Origin: Arthrobacter sp. Hiyo8
GTDB lineage: Bacteria > Actinomycetota > Actinomycetes > Actinomycetales > Micrococcaceae
Assembly: GCA_001549895.1 (NCBI GenBank)
Contig: AP014719.1
Location: 4,278,001-4,342,000 of the forward strand
Length of the DNA stretch: 64,000 bases
Direction: 5' to 3'
In this document: in pieces, positions 46,310-55,276 of the stretch
Layout: each line of letters starts with the position of its first letter
Position numbering within the stretch: position 1 is the stretch's first letter
Program-made: the position numbers and the translations under genes
The notes under the pieces: model-generated
Seen by the model: the letters and a program-made list of their open reading frames with translations, nothing else
What the model was told of the DNA's origin: nothing
Databases searched by the model: none

Positions 46310-46687
46310 ATGACGGAACTCAAGGACGTTTTGGTTATCAGGCGCATCTATGACGAAGCAGCGGACGACGACGGCTACCGGGTTCTGGTCGACAGGCTGT
46401 GGCCGCGAGGGGTATCCAAAGAACGCGCCCACCTGGATCTCTGGCTCAAGGAGATCGCTCCCTCGCCGTCCCTCCGTACCGAGTTTGCCCATATGGAGGA
46501 GCGATTCGAGGACTTCCGCCGCTCGTACCAGGCTGAGCTGGAACAGAATCCCGCCGTGGAGCAGCTGCTGGAGCTGGCGGCCGCGGAAAAGCGCGTCACG
46601 CTGCTCTACGGCGCCAGGGACCCTGAAATCAATCACGCCCGCGTCCTGCTGGAGTTCCTGCTGGGCGCCGGGAAGACGGACATATGA
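46310..46687 (+). CDS. DUF488 family protein, YeaO-like
   Basis: 125 residues, ATG 46310 (TELKDVLVIRRIYDEAADDDGYRVLVDRLWPRG); ATG 46301 is an alternative. VDRLWPRGVSKE and later TLLYGARDPEINHARVLLEFL are family hallmarks. Function of DUF488 is not established; some are suggested to act on metals or nucleic acids. Its stop TGA overlaps the ATG of the methyltransferase (ATGA), so they are translationally coupled. Confidence 0.82.
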   Translation: MTELKDVLVIRRIYDEAADDDGYRVLVDRLWPRGVSKERAHLDLWLKEIAPSPSLRTEFAHMEERFEDFRRSYQAELEQNPAVEQLLELAAAEKRVTLLYGARDPEINHARVLLEFLLGAGKTDI

Positions 46688-47324
46688 CCACGCCGCAGCA
46701 TCCGCGCTTCGCGCGGGCCTACGCCCGGCGGTTCCGGCGATAAACCTGCGCGGCGGCACCGAACACCGGCGCACCCTGCTGGCTGGCCTGCGAGGCCGCG
46801 TCATCGAGGTCGGCGCCGGCGAGGGCTCGTCGTTCGGCCTGTACCCGGCCACCGTGGAAAGTGTTCTCGCGGTTGAACCTGATGACTACCTCAGGGAACT
46901 TGCTGGAGCCAAGGCAGGGCTTGCCGCAGTGCCGGTCACGGTTGTTCCCGGAACCGCCGAAAACATTCCAGCGGCCGACGGCGAGGCGGACGCCGTCGTA
47001 GTCAGCCTTGTCCTCTGTAGCGTCGCGGACCAGGCGGACGCGCTAGCGGAAATCCGCCGGGTGCTTCGGCCCGGCGGAACCCTGGCGTTCTACGAGCACG
47101 TGCGCTCGGACAAGCGGTTTCTCGCTGCCGTCGAAGATCTACTCACTCCGGCCTGGCGGCACATGGCCGGAGGCTGCCATCCCAACCGCAACACCCTGCA
47201 CGCGATCGGCGCAGCCGGCTTCCAGGTGCTGCACAGTGAGCGTTTCGGCTTCTCCGCCGGCCCGCTGTCTCCGTCGATCGCCCACATCCTTGGGCGTGCG
47301 GTTTCTCCCGGTGAACCGCGTTAG
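46684..47324 (+). CDS. Class I SAM-dependent methyltransferase (frameshifted)
   Basis: About 213 residues. After an early break (46730-46731, GG for GGG; restores YARRVPAINLRGG), the frame shows the SAM motif I VIEVGAGEGSSFGLYP, motif II acidic VLAVEPDDYLRE, motif post-I, and SLVLCSVADQADALAEIRRVLRPGGTLAFYEHVRSD, typical of small methyltransferases acting on small molecules or lipids. Start overlaps the DUF488 stop. Substrate unknown. Confidence 0.78.
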
Positions 47325-47333
47325 GGTGGTGCC

Positions 47334-48090
47334 ATGACTGAGGAAGTACAGACGAAGACCGCAGTAGTGACCGGCGCCAGCACGGGAATCGGCGAAGCCA
47401 CGGTGAGGGCCCTCACCGCCGAGGGTTGGAAGGTATTCGCCGTCGCCCGCCGTGCCGAGCGGCTTGAGGCACTCGGCGCCGAGAGCGGCGCCGTGCCGTT
47501 CGCCGCGGACATCACCAACGACGACGACGTCGCGGCCTTGCTCTCAGCCGTCACCGAGGCAGGGGAGCGGACACGCTCATCAACATTGCCGGCGGTGCGC
47601 GGGCGCCGACACGCTGGCCAATGCCCAGACCGAGGACTGGGACTGGATGTACCAAGTCAACGTGCTCGGCACGCTGAAGCTGACCCGGGCCTTCCTCCCG
47701 ATGCTGCGGGCCAACGGCGAGGGCACCGTTTTGAACCTGACGTCGACGGCGGGATTCACGGCTTACGAGGGCGGCGGCGGGTACAACGCGGCCAAATTCG
47801 CCCAGCACGCCATGACCGGCGCCCTGCGCCTGGAGGAAGCCGAGAACAACATCCGCGTCATCGAGGTGGCACCCGGCCTCGTCCGCACGGAGGAATTCGC
47901 TCTCAACCGCCTCGGCGATGCCACCGCGGCAGCCAAGGTATACGCCGGCGTCGAGAAGCCGCTCACCCCGGAGGACGTCGCCGACGTCGTCAAGTACGCG
48001 GTCTCATTGCCGCACCACATCAACCTGGACGAGATCATCGTCCGCCCTGTGGCGCAGGCCGCTACCCACAAGTTGATCCGCAAGGGCTAA
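47334..48090 (+). CDS. Short-chain dehydrogenase/reductase (frameshifted twice)
   Basis: About 252 residues. TGASTGIGEATVRALTAEG (TGxxxGIG), catalytic region LNLTSTAGFTAYEGGGGYNAAKFAQHAMTG with Ser and YxxxK (YNAAK). C-terminal IRVIEVAPGLVRTEEF. Breaks at 47562-47565 (GGGG for GGGGG) and 47601-47603 (GGG for GGGG) restore AGGADTLINIAGGARGADTLANAQTED. The downstream part is intact. It follows the methyltransferase by 9 nt and may belong to the same unit. Substrate unknown. Confidence 0.82.
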
Positions 48091-48169
48091 GGTACCGGCG
48101 TCGCCGGCTCCCGCGCGGCAGCCCAAGTGGAGCTCGCAGTGCCGCTGCCGCTAGACTTGTGCCACAAGC

Positions 48170-48424
48170 TTTGACCCGGACATCACCGGTGAGCTTCCGG
48201 AAGAACGCCCCGCCACCCCGGGGGCCAGTAGAACCGGACGGGTAAGCCCGTCACAGCAGCAATGAGCGGCCGACGCCGGAACAGCTCCTCTTCGAAGGGG
48301 CCGCGCCAGCGGCGGTAAGTGAGGTGGTACCGCGGTACCGGCGCTGTTGGAAACAACGCAGCTGGCGCCGTCCTCGCATCCTGAATGAAACTTTGTGTTC
48401 ACCGGCTCAACCCAGGATGAAGAG
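48170..48424 (+). promoter_or_regulatory. Ile T-box leader of ileS, ultrashort stem I, translational
   Basis: Stem CCGG-ACATCA-CCGG (48176-48189) exposes the codon ATC at 48182-48184, reading tRNA-Ile. The T-box core TGGTACCGCGG is at 48325-48335. CATCCTG at 48377-48383 can pair with CAGGATG at 48413-48419, which covers the ribosome site just before ATG 48425. Uncharged tRNA-Ile would stabilise the antisequestrator and free translation; this is the known actinobacterial ileS design. Confidence 0.92.
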
Positions 48425-51400
48425 ATGACGTATTACCCCAAGGCCTCCACAGCTCTCTCCGGCACCCCACGAGGGGTGTCCGCCTCCGTGAAGTTCCCGG
48501 AGATCGAAGAGCGCATCCTCAAGTACTGGGATGAAGACGGCACCTTCCAAGCCAGCATCGACAACCGCAGCGCGGACCTGCCCGGAGGGCACCCCGGCAG
48601 CAACGAGTTCGTCTTCTATGACGGTCCTCCCTTCGCCAACGGGCTGCCCCACTACGGCCACCTCCTGACCGGCTACGCCAAGGACCTGGTGGGCCGCTAC
48701 CAGACCCAGCGCGGCAAGCGCGTCGAACGGCGCTTCGGCTGGGACACCCACGGCTTGCCCGCCGAACTCGAGGCCATGAAGCAACTGGGCATGACGGACA
48801 AGACCCAGATCGAAGCCATGGGCATCGACAAGTTCAACGACGCCTGCCGCGCCTCGGTCATGAAGTACGCGGACGAATGGAAGAGCTACGTCACACGGCA
48901 GGCACGCTGGGTGGACTTCGACAACGACTACAAGACCCTCAACGTCGAGTACATGGAGTCTGTCCTTTGGCCTTCAAGCAGCTCCACGAGAAGGGCCTCA
49001 CCTACAACGGGTACCGCGTCCTGCCGTACTGCTGGAAGGACGAGACGCCGCTGTCCAACCATGAGTTGCGCATGGATGACGATGTCTACAAGAACCGCCA
49101 GGACCAGACCGTCACCGTGACCTTCCCCATCAAGGCAGGGGAGTCGGAACTCTCCAAGTCCCTTGAAGGCGTGCAGGCGCTCGCGTGGACCACGACCCCC
49201 TGGACGCTGCCCACCAACCTGGCGCTCGCCGTCGGGCCCGACATTTCTTACGCGGTGGTTCCGGCCGGTCCCAACGGGATCAAGGCCGCCTCCGCGGAGG
49301 CTCCGGTGACGGGCGGCTTCCTGCTGGCCGCCGATCTTCTCGGCACCTACGCCAAGGATCTGGGGTACGACGACGGCGCTGCCGCTACCGCCGCCGTCAC
49401 GGCAAGCTACACGGGCACCGAGTTGGCCGGCCTGGAGTACGAGCCGCTCTGGGACTACTTCTCCGATACCGAGAAGTACGGCACCCAGAACGCCTGGCGT
49501 TTCCTCGTGGCGGACTACGTCACCACCACCGACGGTACGGGCATCGTCCACCAGGCTCCGGCCTACGGCGAGGACGACCAGAAAGTCTGTGAGGACGCGG
49601 GGATCCCCGTGGTCCTTTCCGTCGACGAGGGCGCCAAGTTCCTCCACCTGTTCGCGCACGGACCGCTCGCCGAAATCTCCGGGCTGCAGGTGTTCGATGC
49701 CAACAAGCCGATCACCCAGGCACTGCGTTCCGGCGGTCGCTTGGTTCGCCAGGCCAGTTACGAGCACAGCTACCCGCACTGCTGGCGCTGCCGCAACCCC
49801 CTGATCTACCGTGCCGTGTCCTCCTGGTATGTGGAGGTCACCAAGTTCAAGGACCGGATGTCCGAACTGAACCAGGAGATCAACTGGATCCCGGGCAACG
49901 TCAAGGACGGACAGTTCGGCAAGTGGCTGGCCAATGCCCGCGACTGGTCCATCAGCCGCAACCGCTACTGGGCTCGCCCATCCCGGTGTGGCAGTCCGAC
50001 GACCCCGAGTACCCGCGCACGGACGTTTACGGCTCTCTCGCCGAGATGGAGGCCGATTTCGGCCGCCTTCCGATGAACAACGACGGCCAGGTCGACCTGC
50101 ACCGCCCGTTCATCGACGAACTGACCCGGCCCAACCCGGACGACCCGCGCTCGCCTGAAGAGGGCCAGTCCACCATGCGCCGGGTGGAGGACGTCCTGGA
50201 TGTCTGGTTCGACTCGGGCTCCATGCCCTACGGGCAGGTGCACTATCCTTTCCAGAACGAGGAATGGTTCGACACCCACAACCCTGCCGACTTCATCGTC
50301 GAGTACATCGGGCAGACCCGCGGCTGGTTCTACATGCTGCACATCCTGTCCACGGCACTCTTCGACCGCCGGCCTTCCGCAATGTGATCAGCCATGGCAT
50401 CGTGCTGGGTTCGGACGGGCAAAAGATGTCCAAGAGCCTGCGCAACTACCCGGACGTCTCCGAGGTCCTGGACCGCGACGGCTCCGACGCCATGCGCTGG
50501 TTCCTGATGTCCAGCCCCATCCTGCGCGGCGGTAACCTCGTGGTCACCGAACAGGGAATCCGCGACGGCGTCCGCCAAGTCATCCTGCCGCTGTGGAACG
50601 TGTACAGCTTCTTCACGCTGTACACGAACGCCTCCCACACAGTGGATGGGACAGCCGCCGGCTATGACGCCAAGCTGCGCTACGACGGCTACACGGACAC
50701 AATGGACCAGTACTTGCTGGCAAACACCGGTGACCTCGTCCGCAACGTCACCTCCAGCCTGGACGAATACGACATTTCCGGGGCTTGCGATGAACTGCGC
50801 AGCTACCTGGATATGCTCACCAACTGGTATGTCCGCCGCAGCCGCCAGCGCTTCTTCGACGAGAACACCGACGCCTTCGACGCCCTCTACACGGCGCTCG
50901 AAGCGGTCTGCCGAGTCTCGGCGTCGCTCCTTCCTTTGGTTTCCGAGGAGATCTGGCGCGGCCTGACCGGCGGGCGCTCCGTGCACTTGGCTGACTGGCC
51001 CGAGGCGTCGCTGTTCCCGGCGAACCCGGAACTCGTCGAGGCGATGGACCGGGTCCAGCAGATCTGCTCCACCGGTTCCAGCCTGCGCAAGGCCGCCAAC
51101 CTCCGCGTTCGCTTGCCGCTGCAGGAACTCACTGTGGTGGCACCCGGTGCTGATGCGCTGGCAGGCTTCGCCGCCGTCGTCGCGGATGAACTGAACCTGC
51201 GTTCCGTGCGCCTCCTCGACGCCGCCACGGCGTCGCCGGAGGAATTCGGCATCGAGCAGAAACTCGTGGTCAATGCCCGCGCGGCAGGTCCGCGACTGGG
51301 CAAGAACGTCCAGCAGGCCATCAAGGGTTCCAAGTCAGGCGACTGGTCTGTTTCCGATGCGGGAGTGGTCACGGCGGGCGGCCTCGAGCTGGAACCGCAG

Positions 51401-51751
51401 GAGTACACGCTCGAGACTGTCGTCGCGGAATCTGCTGACGGCTCGTCCGCGGCCGTCGCTGTCCTTCCGGGCGGCGGCTTCGTGGTCCTGAACACCGAAG
51501 TCACTCCGGAACTGGCAGCCGAAGGCCTGGCGCGGGACATGGTCCGCGCCATCCAGCAGGCCCGCAAGGACGCAGGACTGAACGTCAGTGACCGCATCCA
51601 CACCACGGTCCTGGCCGTCCACGACGTCGTTGACGCCTTGCGCGCCAACGAAGAGCTGGTCAAGACCGAAACCCTGTCCCTCAAGCTCGACCCCGTCGTC
51701 TCCGGCGACGCCGCCGAGCCGCAGATCACCGTTACCAAGATCGAGGCCTAG
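48425..51751 (+). CDS. ileS: Isoleucyl-tRNA synthetase (frameshifted three times)
   Basis: About 1109 residues, within range for the eukaryote-like long actinobacterial IleRS. HIGH motif region PHYGHLLTGYAKD near residue 75, GWDTHGLPAE, KMSKS at GQKMSKSLRNYPD, WTTTPWTLPTN editing-domain motif. Breaks at 48969-48970 (GG for GGG, restores WAFKQLHEKGL), 49970-49972 (GGG for GGGG, restores RYWGSPIPVW) and 50369-50370 (CC for CCC, restores DRPAFRNVISHG). The first start ATG is at 48425. Regulated by the T-box just upstream and followed 3 nt later by folC. Confidence 0.96.
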
Positions 51752-51754
51752 TAC

Positions 51755-53116
51755 ATGAGCGACGAATTCTCCGTAGAAAGCGTCTACGCCGAACTCCTGG
51801 GCCGCGCCCCGGAAAACAAAATGGAGCCGCGGCTCGCGCCCCTGTACCGGGCGATGGATGTGCTGGGGGAGCCCAACAAGGCGTTCCCGATCATCCACAT
51901 CACGGGCACCAACGGCAAGACCTCAACAGCCCGGATGATCGAGGCCGGGCTTCGTGCCCACGGATTGAGCACAGGCCGTTATACGAGTCCGCACCTGTCG
52001 AAGGTCACCGAGCGCATCAGCATCGACGGCGAGCCGGTTTCGGACGAGACCTTTGTCCGGATCTGGGACGAGATCCGTCCGTACCTCGAAATCGTGGACA
52101 AGGAGCTCGAGGCGGATGGCCAGCCCAGGCTCACGTACTTCGAGTGCCTGACCATCCTGGGCTTCGCGATCTTCGCGGACCAACCCGTGAACGTCGCCGT
52201 GATTGAAGTGGGGCTCGGCGGCATCACCGACGCCACGAATGTGGGCGATGGACAGGTTTCCGTGGTGACGCCGATTTCGCTTGACCACACGGATCTCCTC
52301 GGCGATACCACCGAGGATATCGCGCGCGAGAAGGCCGGAATCATCAAGCCCGGCGGCTTCCTGATCAGCGCGGCCCAGCCGGTGGACGCCGCGCAGGTGC
52401 TCCTTGAGAAGGCGCGCGAGGTTGGGGTGCCGTTCCGCTTCGAAGGCGTCGAATTCGGCGTCGAGTCCCGCAGCGTTGCCGTCGGAGGCCAAGTCCTGAC
52501 CATCCAGGGGCTCGCGGGCCGCTATGAGGACCTGCTGCTTCCCTTGCACGGCGCCCACCAGGCCGAGAACGCGGCCGTCGCGGTCGCGGCGCTTGAAGCG
52601 TTCTTCGGTGGCGGTGAAAAAGAGCTCGACGGCGACCTCCTGCGCGAAGCGTTCGGCAGCGTCACGTCGCCTGGCCGTCTTGAAGTGGTGCGCACCGCTC
52701 CCACGATCATCGTGGATGCGGCCCACAACCCTGACGGCATCCGCGTCTCGGCCGAGGCAATTGAAGAGGCCTTCAGCTTCAGCAAGCTGGTGGTGGTCCT
52801 CGGGGTCCTCAAGGAAAAGGACGCGGAGGAAATCCTGCGGCAGCTCAAGGAATCGCTGGGTGGACTGGCAGAGGAGTTCTGCTTCACACAGTCCAGCTCG
52901 CCGAGGGCCATCCCGGCGGCGCAACTGGCCGATCTCGCCGTCGACCTTGGCTTCGGTGCGGACAATGTCCACATTGCCGAGAAGCTGGATGACGCGATCG
53001 AGTGGGCCGTGGAGCGTGCCGAAGCGAATGATGACCTGGCCGGCGGCGTACTCGTCACGGGTTCCGTCACCGTGGTGGCGGAGGCCCGCATGCTCCTGGG
53101 GAAGGTTGGTTCCTGA
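51755..53116 (+). CDS. folC: Folylpolyglutamate/dihydrofolate synthase
   Basis: 453 residues, intact. Mur-ligase-type ATP site HITGTNGKTSTARMIEAGL, then YTSPHLSKVTERI, VIEVGLGGITDATN, and SLDHTDLLGDTTEDIAREKAGI, FolC hallmarks. Adds glutamate to folates so they are kept in the cell. Three nt after ileS and 2 nt before DUF4233, so part of the ileS-folC-DUF4233 transcription unit common in actinobacteria. Confidence 0.96.
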   Translation: MSDEFSVESVYAELLGRAPENKMEPRLAPLYRAMDVLGEPNKAFPIIHITGTNGKTSTARMIEAGLRAHGLSTGRYTSPHLSKVTERISIDGEPVSDETFVRIWDEIRPYLEIVDKELEADGQPRLTYFECLTILGFAIFADQPVNVAVIEVGLGGITDATNVGDGQVSVVTPISLDHTDLLGDTTEDIAREKAGIIKPGGFLISAAQPVDAAQVLLEKAREVGVPFRFEGVEFGVESRSVAVGGQVLTIQGLAGRYEDLLLPLHGAHQAENAAVAVAALEAFFGGGEKELDGDLLREAFGSVTSPGRLEVVRTAPTIIVDAAHNPDGIRVSAEAIEEAFSFSKLVVVLGVLKEKDAEEILRQLKESLGGLAEEFCFTQSSSPRAIPAAQLADLAVDLGFGADNVHIAEKLDDAIEWAVERAEANDDLAGGVLVTGSVTVVAEARMLLGKVGS

Positions 53117-53118
53117 GC

Positions 53119-53577
53119 ATGGCCAAACTCACCAAAGCCCAGCGCGAATGGCGGCCCGGGATGCCCAAGAAGCGCCGCTCTACCAAGGTGATGTTCGCTT
53201 CGACCGTCCTGCTTTTGGAGGCCTTCGTCGCGTTCTTCGCCACCTTGGCAGTCTTCGGACTGAAGCGCGGGGAGGTGCAGCCGGCCCTGATCCTGACCTT
53301 CGGCATCAGCCTGAGCGTCATCCTGATCCTGGCCTGTGCCGTGCTTAGCAAGCCGTGGGGCATCGGGGTCGGCTGGGTTATGCAGCTGGTCTTGATTCTT
53401 TCCGGCTTCGTCGAGCCCACGATGTTCGTGGTGGGAGTCCTGTTCGCGGCCTGCTGGTGGTACGGCATCCGTGCCGGCATGAGAATCGACCGCGAGAACG
53501 CCCAGCGTGATCGTGAGCAAGCCGAATGGAACGCTTCGCACGGGGACTCTGGGGCAGCGCGGGCGTCGCCTGAGTGA
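53119..53577 (+). CDS. DUF4233 family membrane protein
   Basis: 152 residues, intact. Four hydrophobic helices: VMFASTVLLLEAFVAFFATLAVFGL, ALILTFGISLSVILILACAVL, WGIGVGWVMQLVLILSGF, MFVVGVLFAACWWYGI. Charged N-terminus and a basic/acidic C-terminal tail (RIDRENAQRDREQAEW). Always adjacent to folC in actinobacteria; function unknown. Two nt after folC. Confidence 0.88.
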   Translation: MAKLTKAQREWRPGMPKKRRSTKVMFASTVLLLEAFVAFFATLAVFGLKRGEVQPALILTFGISLSVILILACAVLSKPWGIGVGWVMQLVLILSGFVEPTMFVVGVLFAACWWYGIRAGMRIDRENAQRDREQAEWNASHGDSGAARASPE

Positions 53578-53626
53578 AACCCCGTAAACTGGCTGGGAAA
53601 CCCACACATCCAACATTGGAGCAACC

Positions 53627-54046
53627 GTGAGCATTGAGCGCACCCTTGTACTGATCAAGCCCGACGGCGTCGCCCGCAACTTGAGCGGCAGCATCCTCGC
53701 CCGCATCGAGTCCAAGGGATACTCCTTGGTCGAATTGAAGAAGGTCAACGCAACCCGCGATCTCCTTGAGCAGCACTACGAAGAGCACCTGGGCAAGCCG
53801 TTCTACGAGCCGCTAGTCGAGTTCATGCTCAGCGGCCCGGTTGTCGCTGCCATCTTCGAGGGCCACCGCGTGATCGAAGGCTTCCGTTCCCTTGCTGGAA
53901 CCACGGACCCGACGTCGGCGGCGCCCGGCACCATCCGCGGTGACTTCGGCCGTGACTGGGGCCTGGCTGTGCAGCAGAACCTGGTCCACGGTTCCGATTC
54001 GGTGGATTCCGCCGAGCGCGAGATCAAGATCTGGTTCGGCGCGTAG
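53627..54046 (+). CDS. ndk: Nucleoside diphosphate kinase
   Basis: 139 residues, intact, GTG start with TTGGAG upstream. RTLVLIKPDGVARNLSG at the N-terminus, FMLSGPVVAAIFEG, and the phosphohistidine in QNLVHGSDS. Transfers gamma-phosphate between nucleotides. Follows folC-DUF4233 by 50 nt, and a bidirectional terminator closes the unit. Confidence 0.97.
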   Translation: MSIERTLVLIKPDGVARNLSGSILARIESKGYSLVELKKVNATRDLLEQHYEEHLGKPFYEPLVEFMLSGPVVAAIFEGHRVIEGFRSLAGTTDPTSAAPGTIRGDFGRDWGLAVQQNLVHGSDSVDSAEREIKIWFGA

Positions 54047-54063
54047 TTTTCAGACACACCAAA

Positions 54064-54107
54064 AGCGGAAGGGGTCCATGTTCATGCGAACATGGGCCCC
54101 TTCCGCT
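54064..54107. terminator. Bidirectional hairpin terminator between ndk and VKOR gene
   Basis: Long stem: AGCGGAAGGGG and CCATGTTC on the left pair with GAACATGG and CCCCTTCCGCT on the right, separated by small bulges, with an ATGC loop. It sits between convergent genes. Confidence 0.85.
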
Positions 54108-54123
54108 GTTGACGGCTTGGTGC

Positions 54124-54807
54124 TTAGTAACCCGACGTGCCGATGAAGACGTTGATGAAGGCAAAGAAGATACTGGCGATCACGCCAACGTAGAGCAGCG
54201 CGGAAATGATCCAACCGGATTCGCTCAGGATCTTGGCCAGTCCTGCGGGCGCTGGAATGACTCCGTGCGCCACGTTCCTGATGGTCACGAAGACGAAGAG
54301 CGGGATCATGCATGCCCACACCACCATGCAGAACGGGCACAGGATATGAATGACATACAGGGCCTGGGACCAGAGCCAGACGATGAAGATGAACCCCAGT
54401 GTGACGCCCGTCTGCAGTCCGATCCAATACCAGCGGGCGAACTTGGCCCCGGCAAAGATCGCCATGGCGGTGGTGATGATCACGGCGAAGGCGACAATCC
54501 CGATGAACATGTTGGGGAAACCGAAAACCGAACTCTGCGGTGTTTTCATGACGCTGCCACAGGACACCCACGGATTGAGGTCGCAGGCCGTTATGTGGTT
54601 GGGGTCCATGAGAACCTGCAGCTTTTCCAGCACGAGTGCGCCGGACGCAGGCCACGCGATGGCGCCGGTGGCGAGCAAGAGCCAGGCAAAGGGGCGGTCG
54701 CGGACCATGCGCGGCATGGCTGCGTCGTCGGTGTGCTTGCCGGTTCCCTCCTGCCTGAGGGAGCGGGCATCGTTATTGGCCAGGTTCGGGCTGGCGGGGC
54801 TCGGCAT
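54124..54807 (-). CDS. Vitamin K epoxide reductase (VKOR) family protein
   Basis: 227 residues, intact. Four to five membrane helices, with the VKOR cysteines in ITACDLNPWVSCGSVMKT and the active CPFC in HILCPFCMVVWACM. In actinobacteria VKOR re-oxidises DsbA-like proteins for disulfide formation outside the cytoplasm. N-terminus is a long soluble tail (PSPASPNLANNDARSLRQ). Stands between ndk and rne, as in relatives; no thioredoxin domain is fused. Confidence 0.93.
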   Translation of the reverse strand: MPSPASPNLANNDARSLRQEGTGKHTDDAAMPRMVRDRPFAWLLLATGAIAWPASGALVLEKLQVLMDPNHITACDLNPWVSCGSVMKTPQSSVFGFPNMFIGIVAFAVIITTAMAIFAGAKFARWYWIGLQTGVTLGFIFIVWLWSQALYVIHILCPFCMVVWACMIPLFVFVTIRNVAHGVIPAPAGLAKILSESGWIISALLYVGVIASIFFAFINVFIGTSGY

Positions 54808-55276
54808 GGTTGGCTGTCCTTTTCTGGATGGCCCGGCGCGGGACCGGGGACTGCTCTTGGGAGGATTCTAGCCGCGGAGGCTGGAGGACGCGTCCAGCAA
54901 AGGCGGCGGCACGGAAGCTTTCAGGGCATGCTTCCTGCCGGGAGTGCGGGCGTGTGAGAGAATGAACATGGCCGGAAGCCGATCCACATGCGGAATCCGG
55001 TCCGGTATCTTGTTCCCAAGACCGCCAATCATTTGCAGGGCATGCCCAGGATCCAATGATCCCCGGCAGGGCCGCAGTGACCATGGACGGCACCTGGTTG
55101 TGGCATTAGAACAACGGGTTTGGAGCGAAGCCGGCTTTCCGTGGATGCCGCACCCCCATGCTGGTGCGAACCGGAAAGACTACTACTGACTTCTGTCAAC
55201 GCCTGCGGGTTTTGACAATATTGCCCCTCTGGGCACCGGATGTGGCGGTTGCGCAAGGGCAGGAGTGTTGCCACAT
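54808..55276. promoter_or_regulatory. Long upstream region of rne, without coding genes
   Basis: About 470 bp. No ORF here looks real. Small inverted repeats GGATC-CAAT-GATCC (55049-55062) and CGCACC-CCCATGCT-GGTGCG (55149-55168) could fold in a long leader. Leaders of RNase E genes are often targets of autoregulation by the enzyme itself (established for E. coli; inference here). The VKOR promoter must also lie here, on the - strand near 54810. Confidence 0.4.
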
